Shown: positions 6,229-14,403 of the stretch, in pieces
Numbering within the stretch: position 1 is the stretch's first letter
Layout: the number at the start of each line of letters is the position of its first letter
DNA from: a virus
Direction: 5' to 3' (one strand)
IMG/VR virus record: IMGVR_UViG_3300046824_000119
Coordinates: 1-43,034 of that record
DNA length: 43,034 bases
The notes under the pieces: generated by a model
The model's database searches: none
Told to the model about the DNA's origin: nothing
What the model saw: the letters and a program-made list of their open reading frames with translations, nothing else
Position numbers and translations under genes: made by a program

Positions 6229-9146
6229 TGATTGTCCCTTCCGATGTAGAACGCATCCCGCACCTGAACGACGGTCAGCGCGTCATGCGCCAGCACCTCG
6301 CCGTTCACCGAACGGGTCACCGAGGAAAACGTCTGCGGACTGGTGGCGCCGGCGATGCTGCTCACGGACATCTCCTCCCCACCAATCATGATCTCTATCG
6401 GGAAGGTCGGTGCGCTCGAGCCTGTACGCCACAGCCGGCCGGTGCTGGTGGTCACGGTGAAGCTGGTGGCGCCGCTGGTCAGCGAAGAGGTCAGGAACGA
6501 GCTCGAGGCGGCCAGGCGAGCCCGGGCGAGGTCCGAGCCGGACAGGTCGTTCAGGCTGCGGTACGGGCCGTAGGGCTGGGTGTTCCAGGTGATGCCGTGC
6601 CCGCGGTTCTGCAGATTCTCCGCGTAGCCGATCATCAACAGTTCCACGCCGTCCGGCGGTAGCTGCGCCGGCAGGTTGATCAGACGCAGTGCATCACCCA
6701 GATCGGCATCCAGGATGTCCGCATCCAGCAGGGTGCCGGCCACGATGACCGACCGCTCCCGGCGCACGGTCACGCTCGGATAGCGCAACTCGTCCCACGT
6801 GCCCAGGAAGACCTCTTCCTGGGCGAGCGCGGGAAGACGATCGTCATCGGAGGCGATCCGGGTGACCGGGCCGGGATCGAAGGTGCCGATGCCGTTCTGA
6901 TCGGTGGACGGCTCGTTGACGTTCAGGGTGCCGCTGGTCCGCACGTACCGTGCCGACCCACCGGTGCCGTTCTGCACGGTCACGTCATTGCGGGCCAGGT
7001 ACAGATCGTCACGAGGCACCAGCGGCGAGGACAGGTGATTCTGCGCGTAGTCGAGCTCCACGCACTCCCGGTTGATCAGGGAGTTGTGCAGCCGGAGCGT
7101 GAGCCCGAACTTGTCGCGCGGCGCGTAGATGAGGCCGCGGTCCAGGTTGGCGCACTCGGTGATCAGCGCCACGAACGACTGCGACGTCTGCGGCCCGCAC
7201 GGCTCCCCCACGCCCGGCTCGAAATCGCCGCTGTAGGTGCGCCCGACCAGCCAGTACGGGACGCCCTGCTCCCGGCACAACCGGGCGAAACGGTCCTCGG
7301 CGCGTTCGTCCACGTAGGCGTTGGTGCTGCCGATGAACGCGGAGCCTTCCCAGTCCACGTCTTCACGCATGGTGGCCACGTGCGCGATCCACCAGCCGGA
7401 CTTGCCGGTGAACGCGGGCGAGGTCCAGTTCTTGCTGCGTCCGACGGTGCCGGCGTAGTTGCCACTCACGCCGAACAGGTTGGCCCCGCCGATCGGGTAC
7501 CAGGCCCACTCGTAATCGACGTTGCCGCCGTTCTGGGTGAGCATCACCCGCATGGCCAGCGGCTGGTTGGGCTCGCCCCCGGTGCCGAACGCGACGGTGG
7601 TGGACAGCAAGCTCGTTCCGGAACTGTTGGTGATGTCCAGCTTGTACGTGGCAGTGCTGACCGTGATGGCCACCCGGTAGGTGGTGCCGGCCACCAGGTA
7701 GAAGTTGATCAGGTTCACGTCGGCCCCCGGTACCGACGGAGCCCGGAAGTACAACAGCAGGGTGACCACGCCGGTGGATGAGGTGGTCGAGATCGCCAGT
7801 CCACCGCCCGACGCCTTGCCGGCGTCGGAGGAGAACGTCAGTACGCCGGTGGTGCCGGGGAAGTCCTCGTCCGTGCCGAACGCGGCGTTGCTCATGGTGC
7901 CGTACGTGCCGGTCGCGGGGCTGGGCGTGGTGGCCTGGCTGCCGTTCTCCATCGGCCAGTAGCCGTCCAGCGTGCCGCTGGTGCCGGTCGACGTGTTCGA
8001 GAAGCGGATGAGGTTGCGGTAGACCGCCGATTGCAGCGATTTCGCGCCCTGCTGCAATCGGCTCAGGATGTCGTACGGGGTCATCTGGCCGAAGATGTCG
8101 GTGCCGGAAACGTCCCACTCTTGCGGCAGATCACCCAGTTCGCCCCAAAACCGATAGTTCTGTTTGGTGATCTCAGCGCTGCCGCGCAATACCCAGGTGT
8201 TGGCAGTTGCCAACCCGTCCGACCACGAGGTGGTACCGGCCGTCTGCGCGGTGGCGTTCATATCGGCCACCAGGGTGCCGCCGATGCCGGAGTACACCTG
8301 GGCCCGGTAGATGCGGCCCACGAACGGATTGGTGATGCTGGTGCCGCCGATGGAGAACGAATTGCGCCCGTATGTTCCCGAAGTGGCGCCGCTGAGCTGG
8401 ATGGCGCCGACGAACAGGGCAGCTCCGCCGGAGTAGATGGAGGTGGTGGGCGTGCTGCCCGCCGTCGCGCCCAGTTGCGTCCAGCTACCGCTGATGGTGT
8501 CGGCGGTGTAGAAGGTCAACGTCCAGCCACCACCCCCGTTGTTGACGTCCAGGGTCACCCGGAACGCCTGCCGGCGCAACGCGCTCACGGTGGCGGTGGA
8601 GATCACGTCATGAGCGCCGGCTGAGGTTCCGTCGGTGGACCACCGGAAGCGCAGATAGCCCATGCGGTCCAGCCAGAACAGCCAGGAGCGGTCCGGGCTC
8701 GTGGTGTTGTACTTGCTGGCCAGCACCATGCCGTGCCCGCCGCGCAGATTGTCGGGACGGCAGTCGACGCGGATGTCGATGTCGCCGGTGATGTCGAGGA
8801 CGGCCTTGTCCGCCGTGCCGGCGCGGGCTCCGTCGTAGTTGCCGTCGCTGTCGGAGTAGTCGTTCATCCACAGCCAGGGCGTGGTCTCGGTGAGCGAGCA
8901 CCGGTACTGCGTGTTGCGGCCGATGACCTTGTAGTTGACGGACGACGGCGAGCGGTTGGAGAAGAAGTAGTCGCGGTTGTTCGCTGTGAACGTGGCGCTT
9001 CCGGGGGCCAGTGCGCTCTGCTGGCCGGAAAAGCCGCGGGTGATGTTGACGTCGGCTGCGTCGCGGGTGTAGGCGGTGATGTCGGTCCAGGTGCCGCCGA
9101 TCAACATCTCTTGCTTGATCGGCAGGACGCTTTGCGGGAACGCCAT
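6225..9146 (-). CDS. Large minor tail protein with two LamG/concanavalin-like domains
   Basis: 973 aa directly after the tape measure. The first 90 residues (ending in NNRDYFFSN) resemble the start of distal-tail/baseplate hub proteins. Two LamG-type beta-sandwich regions follow, about residues 100-310 and 395-620; the second opens with GYWPMENGS, the usual first strand. Then comes a hub-like region with VTVRRERSVI, and a last 100 residues that form a small beta domain (IMIGGEEMSVSSIAG, SVNGEVLAHD). It probably combines baseplate hub and host-surface carbohydrate binding. No separate distal tail protein was found, so that role may be fused here. Confidence 0.75.
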   Translation of the reverse strand: MAFPQSVLPIKQEMLIGGTWTDITAYTRDAADVNITRGFSGQQSALAPGSATFTANNRDYFFSNRSPSSVNYKVIGRNTQYRCSLTETTPWLWMNDYSDSDGNYDGARAGTADKAVLDITGDIDIRVDCRPDNLRGGHGMVLASKYNTTSPDRSWLFWLDRMGYLRFRWSTDGTSAGAHDVISTATVSALRRQAFRVTLDVNNGGGGWTLTFYTADTISGSWTQLGATAGSTPTTSIYSGGAALFVGAIQLSGATSGTYGRNSFSIGGTSITNPFVGRIYRAQVYSGIGGTLVADMNATAQTAGTTSWSDGLATANTWVLRGSAEITKQNYRFWGELGDLPQEWDVSGTDIFGQMTPYDILSRLQQGAKSLQSAVYRNLIRFSNTSTGTSGTLDGYWPMENGSQATTPSPATGTYGTMSNAAFGTDEDFPGTTGVLTFSSDAGKASGGGLAISTTSSTGVVTLLLYFRAPSVPGADVNLINFYLVAGTTYRVAITVSTATYKLDITNSSGTSLLSTTVAFGTGGEPNQPLAMRVMLTQNGGNVDYEWAWYPIGGANLFGVSGNYAGTVGRSKNWTSPAFTGKSGWWIAHVATMREDVDWEGSAFIGSTNAYVDERAEDRFARLCREQGVPYWLVGRTYSGDFEPGVGEPCGPQTSQSFVALITECANLDRGLIYAPRDKFGLTLRLHNSLINRECVELDYAQNHLSSPLVPRDDLYLARNDVTVQNGTGGSARYVRTSGTLNVNEPSTDQNGIGTFDPGPVTRIASDDDRLPALAQEEVFLGTWDELRYPSVTVRRERSVIVAGTLLDADILDADLGDALRLINLPAQLPPDGVELLMIGYAENLQNRGHGITWNTQPYGPYRSLNDLSGSDLARARLAASSSFLTSSLTSGATSFTVTTSTGRLWRTGSSAPTFPIEIMIGGEEMSVSSIAGATSPQTFSSVTRSVNGEVLAHDALTVVQVRDAFYIGRDNQ

Positions 9147-9149
9147 GGC

Positions 9150-10778
9150 CTACCGCCCGTAGGCGGTCTGGACGTTCCCGCCGTACTGATTGAGCACCAT
9201 CTTGCGCATGGGGTCCGCGATGGCTTTTGCGATGACCATGCCGTCCACCACCAGGTTGATCACCAGGGTGCCGCCGTTTCCGCTACCTGCCTGGCTGATC
9301 ATGCGTGCCGAGTCCGCATTCGAGTAAACCTGTGAGCCAGGTGCCGCGTTGATCAGCTCCGGGCCGCGCTCACCCACCAGGGTGAGACCACCTCGCGCGC
9401 CGCCACTGGCCGCGGTGCCGATCACTCCGCCGAACGCGTGACCGACGGCGCCGATGGCCTGCAGTGCGCGGGTCACTTCGTGGATCTTCGCCCACACGTT
9501 GTCAAAGATCACGCGTAGATGCACGTTCACATACTTGTGATCCGGCACCTTGTTGAGACTTCTGACGACCCCGCCGGCCCAACTGTCGAATTGGCTCGCC
9601 GCGTGGTTCAGCTTCGGGCCGAGCCCGGGGATCCAGCCGAACGCCTTGGCCATGGCGTGGATGGAGACGCCGACGAAACTGAGGATGGTCTGCGTCAGCG
9701 CGACGAACAGGCCTCGCACTGTCGAGTACATGTCCATGAAGCCGCCGACCAGCCAGCCGATGGCGCGGATCAGGAACTCGACGACGCGCAGCAGGTCGTT
9801 GAAGAACGTGTCGGCGTCGTCGGCGTGCGCGCTGATCTCGTTGAAGAAGTCCCCGATGGCGTCACCGATACCGGGCAGCCGATCGGCCAGGGTCTGGACG
9901 AGCGGCGCGCCGGCCTCCGCGGCGCGGATGATCGCGGGCAGTACGTTCTGCAACAGTCCGATGATGCCGTTGCCCAGTTGGCCGGCGATCGGGCCGAGCA
10001 CCTGCCCGAGATGTTCGATCAGCGGGGTGAGTTGCCGGAACAGTCCGACGATGCCGCCGTCACCGCCGTTACTGGGTGCGATGAATTCCTCGAGCGGTCC
10101 CTTGAAGTTCTCCCCGAACGAGGTGAAGACACTCTTGGCCTGCTCTTTCAGGCTGTTCAGGGCGCCCTTGATCCGGGGGTCGCTGAGTGCGGCGACGATG
10201 CCGATGCCGATGGCCCCGCCGGACAAGGCGGTCAGTACGGCGGCACCGAGGGCTGCGGCCAGGGTGGGCGCGAGTACGCCGACGGCGAAGGTGATCAGTG
10301 CGCCCTTGAGCACGGTGCTGATGATGTCGCCGGAGAACACCGAGGAGATGCCGGTGGACAGGCCACCTTCGAACCAACCGGATATCTTGTCCTGCACGCC
10401 GGCGCCGAATGACGCCAGCTTCTGTAGCAGTGACTGTTTGTCGACGTCCACCTCGACGTGGATGGTCTCCCGGTTGCTGACGTGTTCGCGCCCGTGATCG
10501 TCGACACTCACCCGGTCGTTGACGCTGACCCGGATCTTCTCGCTGATCCGGTCGGAGATGTGCTTGCCGATGGTGTCACCGATCATGTCCCCGGTGCGCG
10601 CGTAGCCGCCGCCGCTGCTGGTGGCAGCCTGCGCGTCACGCTGGAGACGTTCGGTGACCTTCTCGTTGATGTTGATGGCGATGGTTTCGCCCAGGTCCTT
10701 GGCCTCGGCGCGGATCTTGTCGAAGACGACCTTGGTGTCGTTGACTGCCTTGACATGAATGACGATCTCATTCGGCAT
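9150..10778 (-). CDS. Tape measure protein (short)
   Basis: 542 aa from the ATG at 10778, which has GGAGGG 9 bases upstream; the frame extends further but overlaps the tail chaperone. The N-terminal 160 residues are charged and helical, followed by a long hydrophobic Gly/Ala-rich stretch (about 170-230) and more amphipathic helices, ending in a Gly-rich segment with GERGPELI, a signature seen in many tape measure proteins. Tape measure length sets tail length at roughly 0.15 nm per residue, so a tail near 80 nm is expected, short for a siphovirus. It follows the frameshifted chaperone as usual. Confidence 0.85.
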   Translation of the reverse strand: MPNEIVIHVKAVNDTKVVFDKIRAEAKDLGETIAININEKVTERLQRDAQAATSSGGGYARTGDMIGDTIGKHISDRISEKIRVSVNDRVSVDDHGREHVSNRETIHVEVDVDKQSLLQKLASFGAGVQDKISGWFEGGLSTGISSVFSGDIISTVLKGALITFAVGVLAPTLAAALGAAVLTALSGGAIGIGIVAALSDPRIKGALNSLKEQAKSVFTSFGENFKGPLEEFIAPSNGGDGGIVGLFRQLTPLIEHLGQVLGPIAGQLGNGIIGLLQNVLPAIIRAAEAGAPLVQTLADRLPGIGDAIGDFFNEISAHADDADTFFNDLLRVVEFLIRAIGWLVGGFMDMYSTVRGLFVALTQTILSFVGVSIHAMAKAFGWIPGLGPKLNHAASQFDSWAGGVVRSLNKVPDHKYVNVHLRVIFDNVWAKIHEVTRALQAIGAVGHAFGGVIGTAASGGARGGLTLVGERGPELINAAPGSQVYSNADSARMISQAGSGNGGTLVINLVVDGMVIAKAIADPMRKMVLNQYGGNVQTAYGR

Positions 10779-11312
10779 CGCCGTCTTCCCTCCTTCCGCG
10801 TCGCAGGATCTCCAGGTAGCCGATGGCGGTCGCGTCCATGGCCTCGATCTCCTCGGGCAGCTTGTGCCACCGGTCGGCAAGTCCGATGATCAGCTCCGCG
10901 CGGGCCAGTTCTTCCGGTTTGGTCAGAGTGCTTCCATCGGGAAGTCGGGCGCCGGGACCGACGGCAGCCCAGAGGTCGAGCCTTTTCCCGCGTTCCGCCC
11001 CACCGACAGCATGGCGTCCACCCAGGCCAGGATGATCGGGTAGGCGTGGTCGATCTCCAGAGAGAGAACACCTTCCAGGCTGGTGGGGATCGGCTTGTCT
11101 TCGTCGTCCTCGAGGTTCCAGGAGATCAGCTTGTCGGCGAACAGGCTGAGCAGGTCGCGGGTCTGGGCGATGCCGGACCCCTTGCGCATGGCGCTGGTCT
11201 CGTCCTCGAGGTCCAGCAGTACACCGAGTGACACCGACTTGGCCTTGACCTCGAGGCCGGCATAGTCCTCGTCATCGAACTTCAGGATGAGCACGCGACT
11301 GTTGAGCTTCAC
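10768..11312 (-). CDS. Tail assembly chaperone, long frameshifted product (GT type)
   Basis: Product made when ribosomes reading the 10923-11312 gene slip back one base at G-GGA-AAA (10983-10989). The new frame stays open for about 70 codons (starting KRLDLWAAVG) and ends at 10768, 11 bases inside the tape measure start. The downstream part alone reads LTKPEELARAELIIGLADRW and continues as a well-behaved acidic helix, with no start codon of its own nearby. Expected length about 181 aa. Chaperone pairs of this type are found before tape measure genes in most long-tailed phages. Confidence 0.8.
10923..11312 (-). CDS. Tail assembly chaperone, short product (G type)
   Basis: 129 aa from a GTG at 11312, one base after the stop of the tail protein gene. 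The N-terminal 40 residues form a beta-rich region (VLILKFDDEDYAGLEVKAKS), followed by helices and a Gly/Ser/Pro-rich end that overlaps the frameshift site. Acts in the cytoplasm to coat the tape measure protein until the tail tube polymerises. The ratio of short to long product is set by the slippery sequence. Confidence 0.8.
   Translation of the reverse strand: MKLNSRVLILKFDDEDYAGLEVKAKSVSLGVLLDLEDETSAMRKGSGIAQTRDLLSLFADKLISWNLEDDEDKPIPTSLEGVLSLEIDHAYPIILAWVDAMLSVGRNAGKGSTSGLPSVPAPDFPMEAL
10983..10989 (-). promoter_or_regulatory. -1 programmed frameshift site GGGAAAA
   Basis: On the minus strand the zero-frame codons read GCG GGA AAA GGC, giving the heptamer G GGA AAA in the correct X XXY YYZ phase. 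After slipping, GGG AAA is decoded and the frame continues for about 70 codons. Confidence 0.85.
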
Positions 11313-11313
11313 G

Positions 11314-11682
11314 TCACGCCCACGTGGGGACGGTGCCGTCGGCGAGCACACCGGGCGCCGTGTAGGTCAGTTCGCCGGACGCCGCGCGGGTCAGGTTGTA
11401 GTCGGTGAACAGCATCTCCATGGCCAGCGTCTGGCCGCTGATGGTGTTGGTGACCGTGCGGTTGACGCTGGTGGACGGCACCGTTTTGAAGGTGTCGTGG
11501 CTCATGTTGGCCGCGTCGTTGAATACGCCGTTGAGATTCACCGTGCCGTCGGCCAGCAACAGGAGCCGCTCGTAGGCACTCTTGTCCAGGCCGGTCACGT
11601 CCTGGACACCACGCGGCGTGGCAAACGTGAAGTTGGTGATGTCGTTCTTGATAGCGTTGGCCGATCCGGAGGAGTTGTCCAC
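11314..11682 (-). CDS. Tail tube-family protein, start disturbed
   Basis: From the GTG at 11682 the product is 122 aa, but the frame upstream still reads like protein (TVDISKETGLGWTTLS) back to about 11727 with no ATG, GTG or TTG before an in-frame stop near 11763. The true start may be a rare codon after the AAGGGGG at 11730-11738. The segment DVTGLDKSAYERLLLL and a later FND align with the larger tail protein at 12705-13439, so the two are probably paralogous tube-family proteins. It sits just before the tail chaperone, the normal place for a major tail protein. The antisense HNH gene begins within its 5' region. Confidence 0.65.
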   Translation of the reverse strand: MDNSSGSANAIKNDITNFTFATPRGVQDVTGLDKSAYERLLLLADGTVNLNGVFNDAANMSHDTFKTVPSTSVNRTVTNTISGQTLAMEMLFTDYNLTRAASGELTYTAPGVLADGTVPTWA

Positions 11683-11735
11683 GCTCAGCGTGGTCCACCC
11701 GAGGCCCGTTTCTTTGCTGATATCTACTGTCCCCC

Positions 11736-11771
11736 TTGAGCTGCGGTCCAGGCGAGAGTATTCTCATACCT
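11736..11771 (+). promoter_or_regulatory. Promoter of HNH gene, leaderless
   Basis: TTGAGC (11736-11741), 17-base spacer, TATTCT (11759-11764), then 7 bases to the ATG at 11772. No SD. It runs antisense to the late operon. Confidence 0.65.
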
Positions 11772-12248
11772 ATGACCGAACTGATTCCGCAGCAATGCGC
11801 GTGCGGATGTGGCCAGATGGCAGCCGTGGACCAGCGCCGGAAGCGCGTGTCCAAATACGTGTCTGGACACAATGCCCGGACGAACCACCCATTCAAGGGC
11901 AAGCACCATACCGAGGAAACGCGAGCGCACCTCGCGACCTTTACAGGCGAACGGGCGTCCAGCTACAAGCACGGGTGGTCCACCACTCCGACATGGAAGT
12001 CGTGGAAGTCGATGCATGAGCGCTGCACTAATCCGCGCAATGCCTCCTACGGGCATTATGGGGCCAAAGGAATAACCGTTGATCCTCACTGGGACGACTT
12101 CCTCAACTTCCTCGCCGACATGGGTGCCCGTCCCGGCAAAGAGTGGCAACTTGACCGCATCGATTCCGAGAAGGGCTACGGTCCGGCCAACTGTCGCTGG
12201 CTGACCGCGATCGAGAACAACCGTCGCCCAAAGCGCAAGAGTAGGTAG
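11772..12248 (+). CDS. HNH homing endonuclease
   Basis: 158 aa on the strand opposite to all neighbours from 3.7 to 33.7 kb. N-terminal CACGCGQ and a later HNARTNHPFKGKHH suggest a zinc- and DNA-binding region. The C-terminal 90 residues carry the phage HNH pattern: WKSMHERCTNPRNASYGHYG, then ITVDPHWDDFLNFLADMG, then LDRIDSEKGYGPANCRW ending in a run of basic residues. Proteins of this kind cut unoccupied sites and spread their own gene by repair. It is free-standing; I see no intron borders. It lies between two tail genes and has its own promoter. Confidence 0.85.
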   Translation: MTELIPQQCACGCGQMAAVDQRRKRVSKYVSGHNARTNHPFKGKHHTEETRAHLATFTGERASSYKHGWSTTPTWKSWKSMHERCTNPRNASYGHYGAKGITVDPHWDDFLNFLADMGARPGKEWQLDRIDSEKGYGPANCRWLTAIENNRRPKRKSR

Positions 12249-12254
12249 CACGCT

Positions 12255-12704
12255 CTAACCCCTCTGCTTCTGATCGCGGAGATTGTCGAGATGCTCACCC
12301 AGGTCATCGCGCCAATCCTCGGCGCGGTGGAACAACACGCGCTGCCCGGTCGGATTGCCCCGGTGGTCCCCGCCCCGCATGAGCATCACGGGAGGCCGGC
12401 CCAGCGGAAGACGATGCCGATCCGCCCGCGCGCACATCTGACCAGCCGGGAACAGGAAAGTGAGCTCGTTCGGGCCGGTCACCTGTTCGGTGTAGCGCAG
12501 GCCACTCATGGCGCGGATCCACGTCGCCGCGTTCCGCCCGTCCTGACTGCTCAGATCCAGCCGTGACTTCCAGCCGTTCAGATACCGAGGACAGTCCACC
12601 TCAGCGCAGGTGGCGCGGCGCCAGTGCGTGGTCAGCGGTTGCTTGATCACGTGTGACTTGTACATCTGCGGCGGCATGGCCGGCTCGATCCGGAACGGCT
12701 GCAT
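12255..12704 (-). CDS. Tail-region protein with Cys-containing core, unknown
   Basis: 149 aa; ATG at 12704 directly follows the stop of the tail tube gene. The middle holds CAEVDCPRYLNGW and later QMCARADRH, so three Cys and one His could bind a metal. Conserved-looking in being compact and rich in Trp and Arg. Genes of this kind sit between major tail protein and tail chaperone in several Streptomyces phages, but no function is established to my knowledge. The HNH insertion lies immediately downstream. Confidence 0.65.
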   Translation of the reverse strand: MQPFRIEPAMPPQMYKSHVIKQPLTTHWRRATCAEVDCPRYLNGWKSRLDLSSQDGRNAATWIRAMSGLRYTEQVTGPNELTFLFPAGQMCARADRHRLPLGRPPVMLMRGGDHRGNPTGQRVLFHRAEDWRDDLGEHLDNLRDQKQRG

Positions 12705-13439
12705 CTAGAACACCACCGTCGTTGCATTTCGCACGGCCAGCACAGCGAACGTGGCCGCGGAGAACGTGCCGGACGAGACGGCGCGCAGATAGCGGCGCAC
12801 GGTACCTGCGACCGCGATGCGCTGGGCGCTGACCGTGCCTGCCAGGACGGCAGAGAACGCGGCGCCGGACAGGTCCAGCCATGCGGAGTTGTCCGCGGAG
12901 TCCTGGATCTTCACGGTGACGCTGGTGCCGGCCACCGTGTTGCAGGCCAGATAGAACTGCGCGCCCAGCGCAGAGGACGCGGCGCCGTCCAGGCTCGCGC
13001 CGTTGGTAGCCGTGGTGTCCGTGCGCATCCACGCGGTGAGCTGATCGCCCCACTCGAGGCCGTAGCCGTCGGACTGCACGGTGGTCGCGAACGACAGCGC
13101 TCCGTCCTGTCCGCGGGTTCCGTTGTAATCCACCTGCAGCGACAGGCAGGCCGCACCGGGGGACCCGATGGTCGCGCCGCGTCCGTAGAGGGCGATCACG
13201 TCCGTGCGGGGCAGTGCGGACAGGACGGGGTGGGAGCGGCCGGCCGCCTTGTTGAACCAAGATGCAAATTGCATTCCGCCGTTGCGCAGTCCACCCAGGC
13301 GTTCGTAGCCGCTCTGCGTGATGTCGGTGACGTCGAGCGGCGCCGGCCCGCCGTTGATCTGCTGGATGCTGCCAATGTCGCCGGACAGGTCGTAGCCGCC
13401 GACGGAGAAGTGATCACCGAGGCCTGTCTGTTTTGCCAT
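12705..13439 (-). CDS. Major tail tube protein
   Basis: 244 aa from the ATG at 13439 (AGGTGG SD). The first 110 residues (starting MAKQTGLGDHFSVGGYDL) are a tail tube-like beta domain with DVTDITQSGYERLGGL, which aligns with a motif in the smaller protein at 11314-11682. The last 130 residues form a second beta domain (VKIQDSADNSAW, AQRIAVAGTVRRYLR) of the discoidin/Ig-like type often appended to tube proteins and displayed on the tail surface. It follows the tail terminator gene, as expected. Confidence 0.75.
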   Translation of the reverse strand: MAKQTGLGDHFSVGGYDLSGDIGSIQQINGGPAPLDVTDITQSGYERLGGLRNGGMQFASWFNKAAGRSHPVLSALPRTDVIALYGRGATIGSPGAACLSLQVDYNGTRGQDGALSFATTVQSDGYGLEWGDQLTAWMRTDTTATNGASLDGAASSALGAQFYLACNTVAGTSVTVKIQDSADNSAWLDLSGAAFSAVLAGTVSAQRIAVAGTVRRYLRAVSSGTFSAATFAVLAVRNATTVVF

Positions 13440-13440
13440 G

Positions 13441-13917
13441 CTATGCCACCTGTGTCCACGCGTCGGCAATGATCATCGGTACGGTAATCGTCATGATCCG
13501 GTACAGGCCGGAGCCCTGCCCGCCGATCTGCACATAGCCCGCCTCCGCGCGCAGACTCTCCCCGCCGATGCCCAGCAGATCGATGGCCTCCACCAGGCCG
13601 GCCAGGGTGAACTCCCCGGTATAGGAGCGCATGAGATCGTCGGTGGCCGCCAGCATGTTCGGGTCGATCTGGTCTGCCTCGTCCGGCGTCGAGCGCAGCA
13701 TGTTGTCGTAGATCCGTACCTGCATGACCAGGTACGCGCTGGTCGCGGCCAGGCCGGACGACTGCGCGTGCGGTAACAGGCCTTGCGCCCAGACAGAGCA
13801 GGTCAGCCCATTCGCCGGCGGACTCTTCGGCTCACTGGCATTGACCTTGTCAAACCTGCCCGTCAACTGGGCATGCGACACCAGCGCATCCACGATGGCC
13901 TGCATGTCGATGCTCAC
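13441..13917 (-). CDS. Tail terminator-like protein
   Basis: 158 aa; GTG at 13917 overlaps the preceding stop (GTGA). Starts with a helix (MQAIVDALVSHAQLTGRFDKV), then short strands and two helices (DPNMLAATDDLMRSYTGEF, LAGLVEAIDLLG), ending in a beta strand pair. This order and size fit the tail terminator/tail completion proteins (HK97 gp10/lambda gpU class) that cap the tail tube for joining. Position between the HK97-gp10-like gene and the tube gene supports this. Confidence 0.65.
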   Translation of the reverse strand: MSIDMQAIVDALVSHAQLTGRFDKVNASEPKSPPANGLTCSVWAQGLLPHAQSSGLAATSAYLVMQVRIYDNMLRSTPDEADQIDPNMLAATDDLMRSYTGEFTLAGLVEAIDLLGIGGESLRAEAGYVQIGGQGSGLYRIMTITVPMIIADAWTQVA

Positions 13918-14288
13918 GCGTTCATCGCCTCGCACATCTCACGGATGATCGGCGCCGCAATGTTCACTGCCCGGTCCTGGATCGCCCGCGTCGTCTTCCG
14001 CATGATCGAGTAGCCCTTGAAGCGGGTGTGCGGGAAGTTCCGGGACCCCACACCCTCGAGCCATGGGCCGTACACCACGCCGGAATCGTGGATCACGTGC
14101 TGACTGCCCATGTCCCGGTTCACGATGTGCCGCTCGTAGTAGCCGGTGGGGCGCCTGAAGTACTGGCGTTGCAGGATGTGCACGCGCCGCTCTGCCTCGG
14201 CTGCGATGCGATCTTGCGCCTTGTGCAGGTACACCTTCGCCACGAACGGCTCACCAGGCGAGAAGAACGTACCGCGGACGTCAGCCAC
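13914..14288 (-). CDS. Head-tail joining protein (HK97 gp10-like)
   Basis: 124 aa, GTG start. Contains a charged amphipathic helix (AQDRIAAEAERRVHILQRQY) and DSGVVYGPWLEGVGSRN, a stretch often seen in minor capsid/tail-joining proteins of actinophages, followed by a C-terminal helix. Overlaps both neighbours by a few bases. Probably part of the neck between connector and tail. Confidence 0.65.
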   Translation of the reverse strand: MADVRGTFFSPGEPFVAKVYLHKAQDRIAAEAERRVHILQRQYFRRPTGYYERHIVNRDMGSQHVIHDSGVVYGPWLEGVGSRNFPHTRFKGYSIMRKTTRAIQDRAVNIAAPIIREMCEAMNA

Positions 14289-14403
14289 CCCAGATCACCC
14301 CGAGCCACAACCAGCCGACGAAGAACGCCAGCCCGATGATGGCCGGGCTGATGGCGATCACGAACAGGATCAGCAGGGTTTTGACCACGCTGTCGCCGGT
14401 CAC
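14281..14403 (-). CDS. Tiny membrane protein (40 aa)
   Basis: GTG at 14403 overlaps the stop of the connector gene (GTGA), and its end overlaps the next start. After 8 residues the peptide is almost entirely hydrophobic (LLILFVIAISPAIIGLAFF continuing to VGWLWLGVIW), i.e. one or two membrane helices. It has no SD of its own beyond coupling. A membrane peptide inside the neck operon is odd; accessory lysis or superinfection roles are possible. Confidence 0.6.
   Translation of the reverse strand: MTGDSVVKTLLILFVIAISPAIIGLAFFVGWLWLGVIWGG

Noticed and set aside
11736-12254. Group I intron carrying the HNH gene
   Set aside because: The HNH gene is antisense to the tail genes and lies between two complete frames, so no intron borders are needed; a free-standing homing gene fits.
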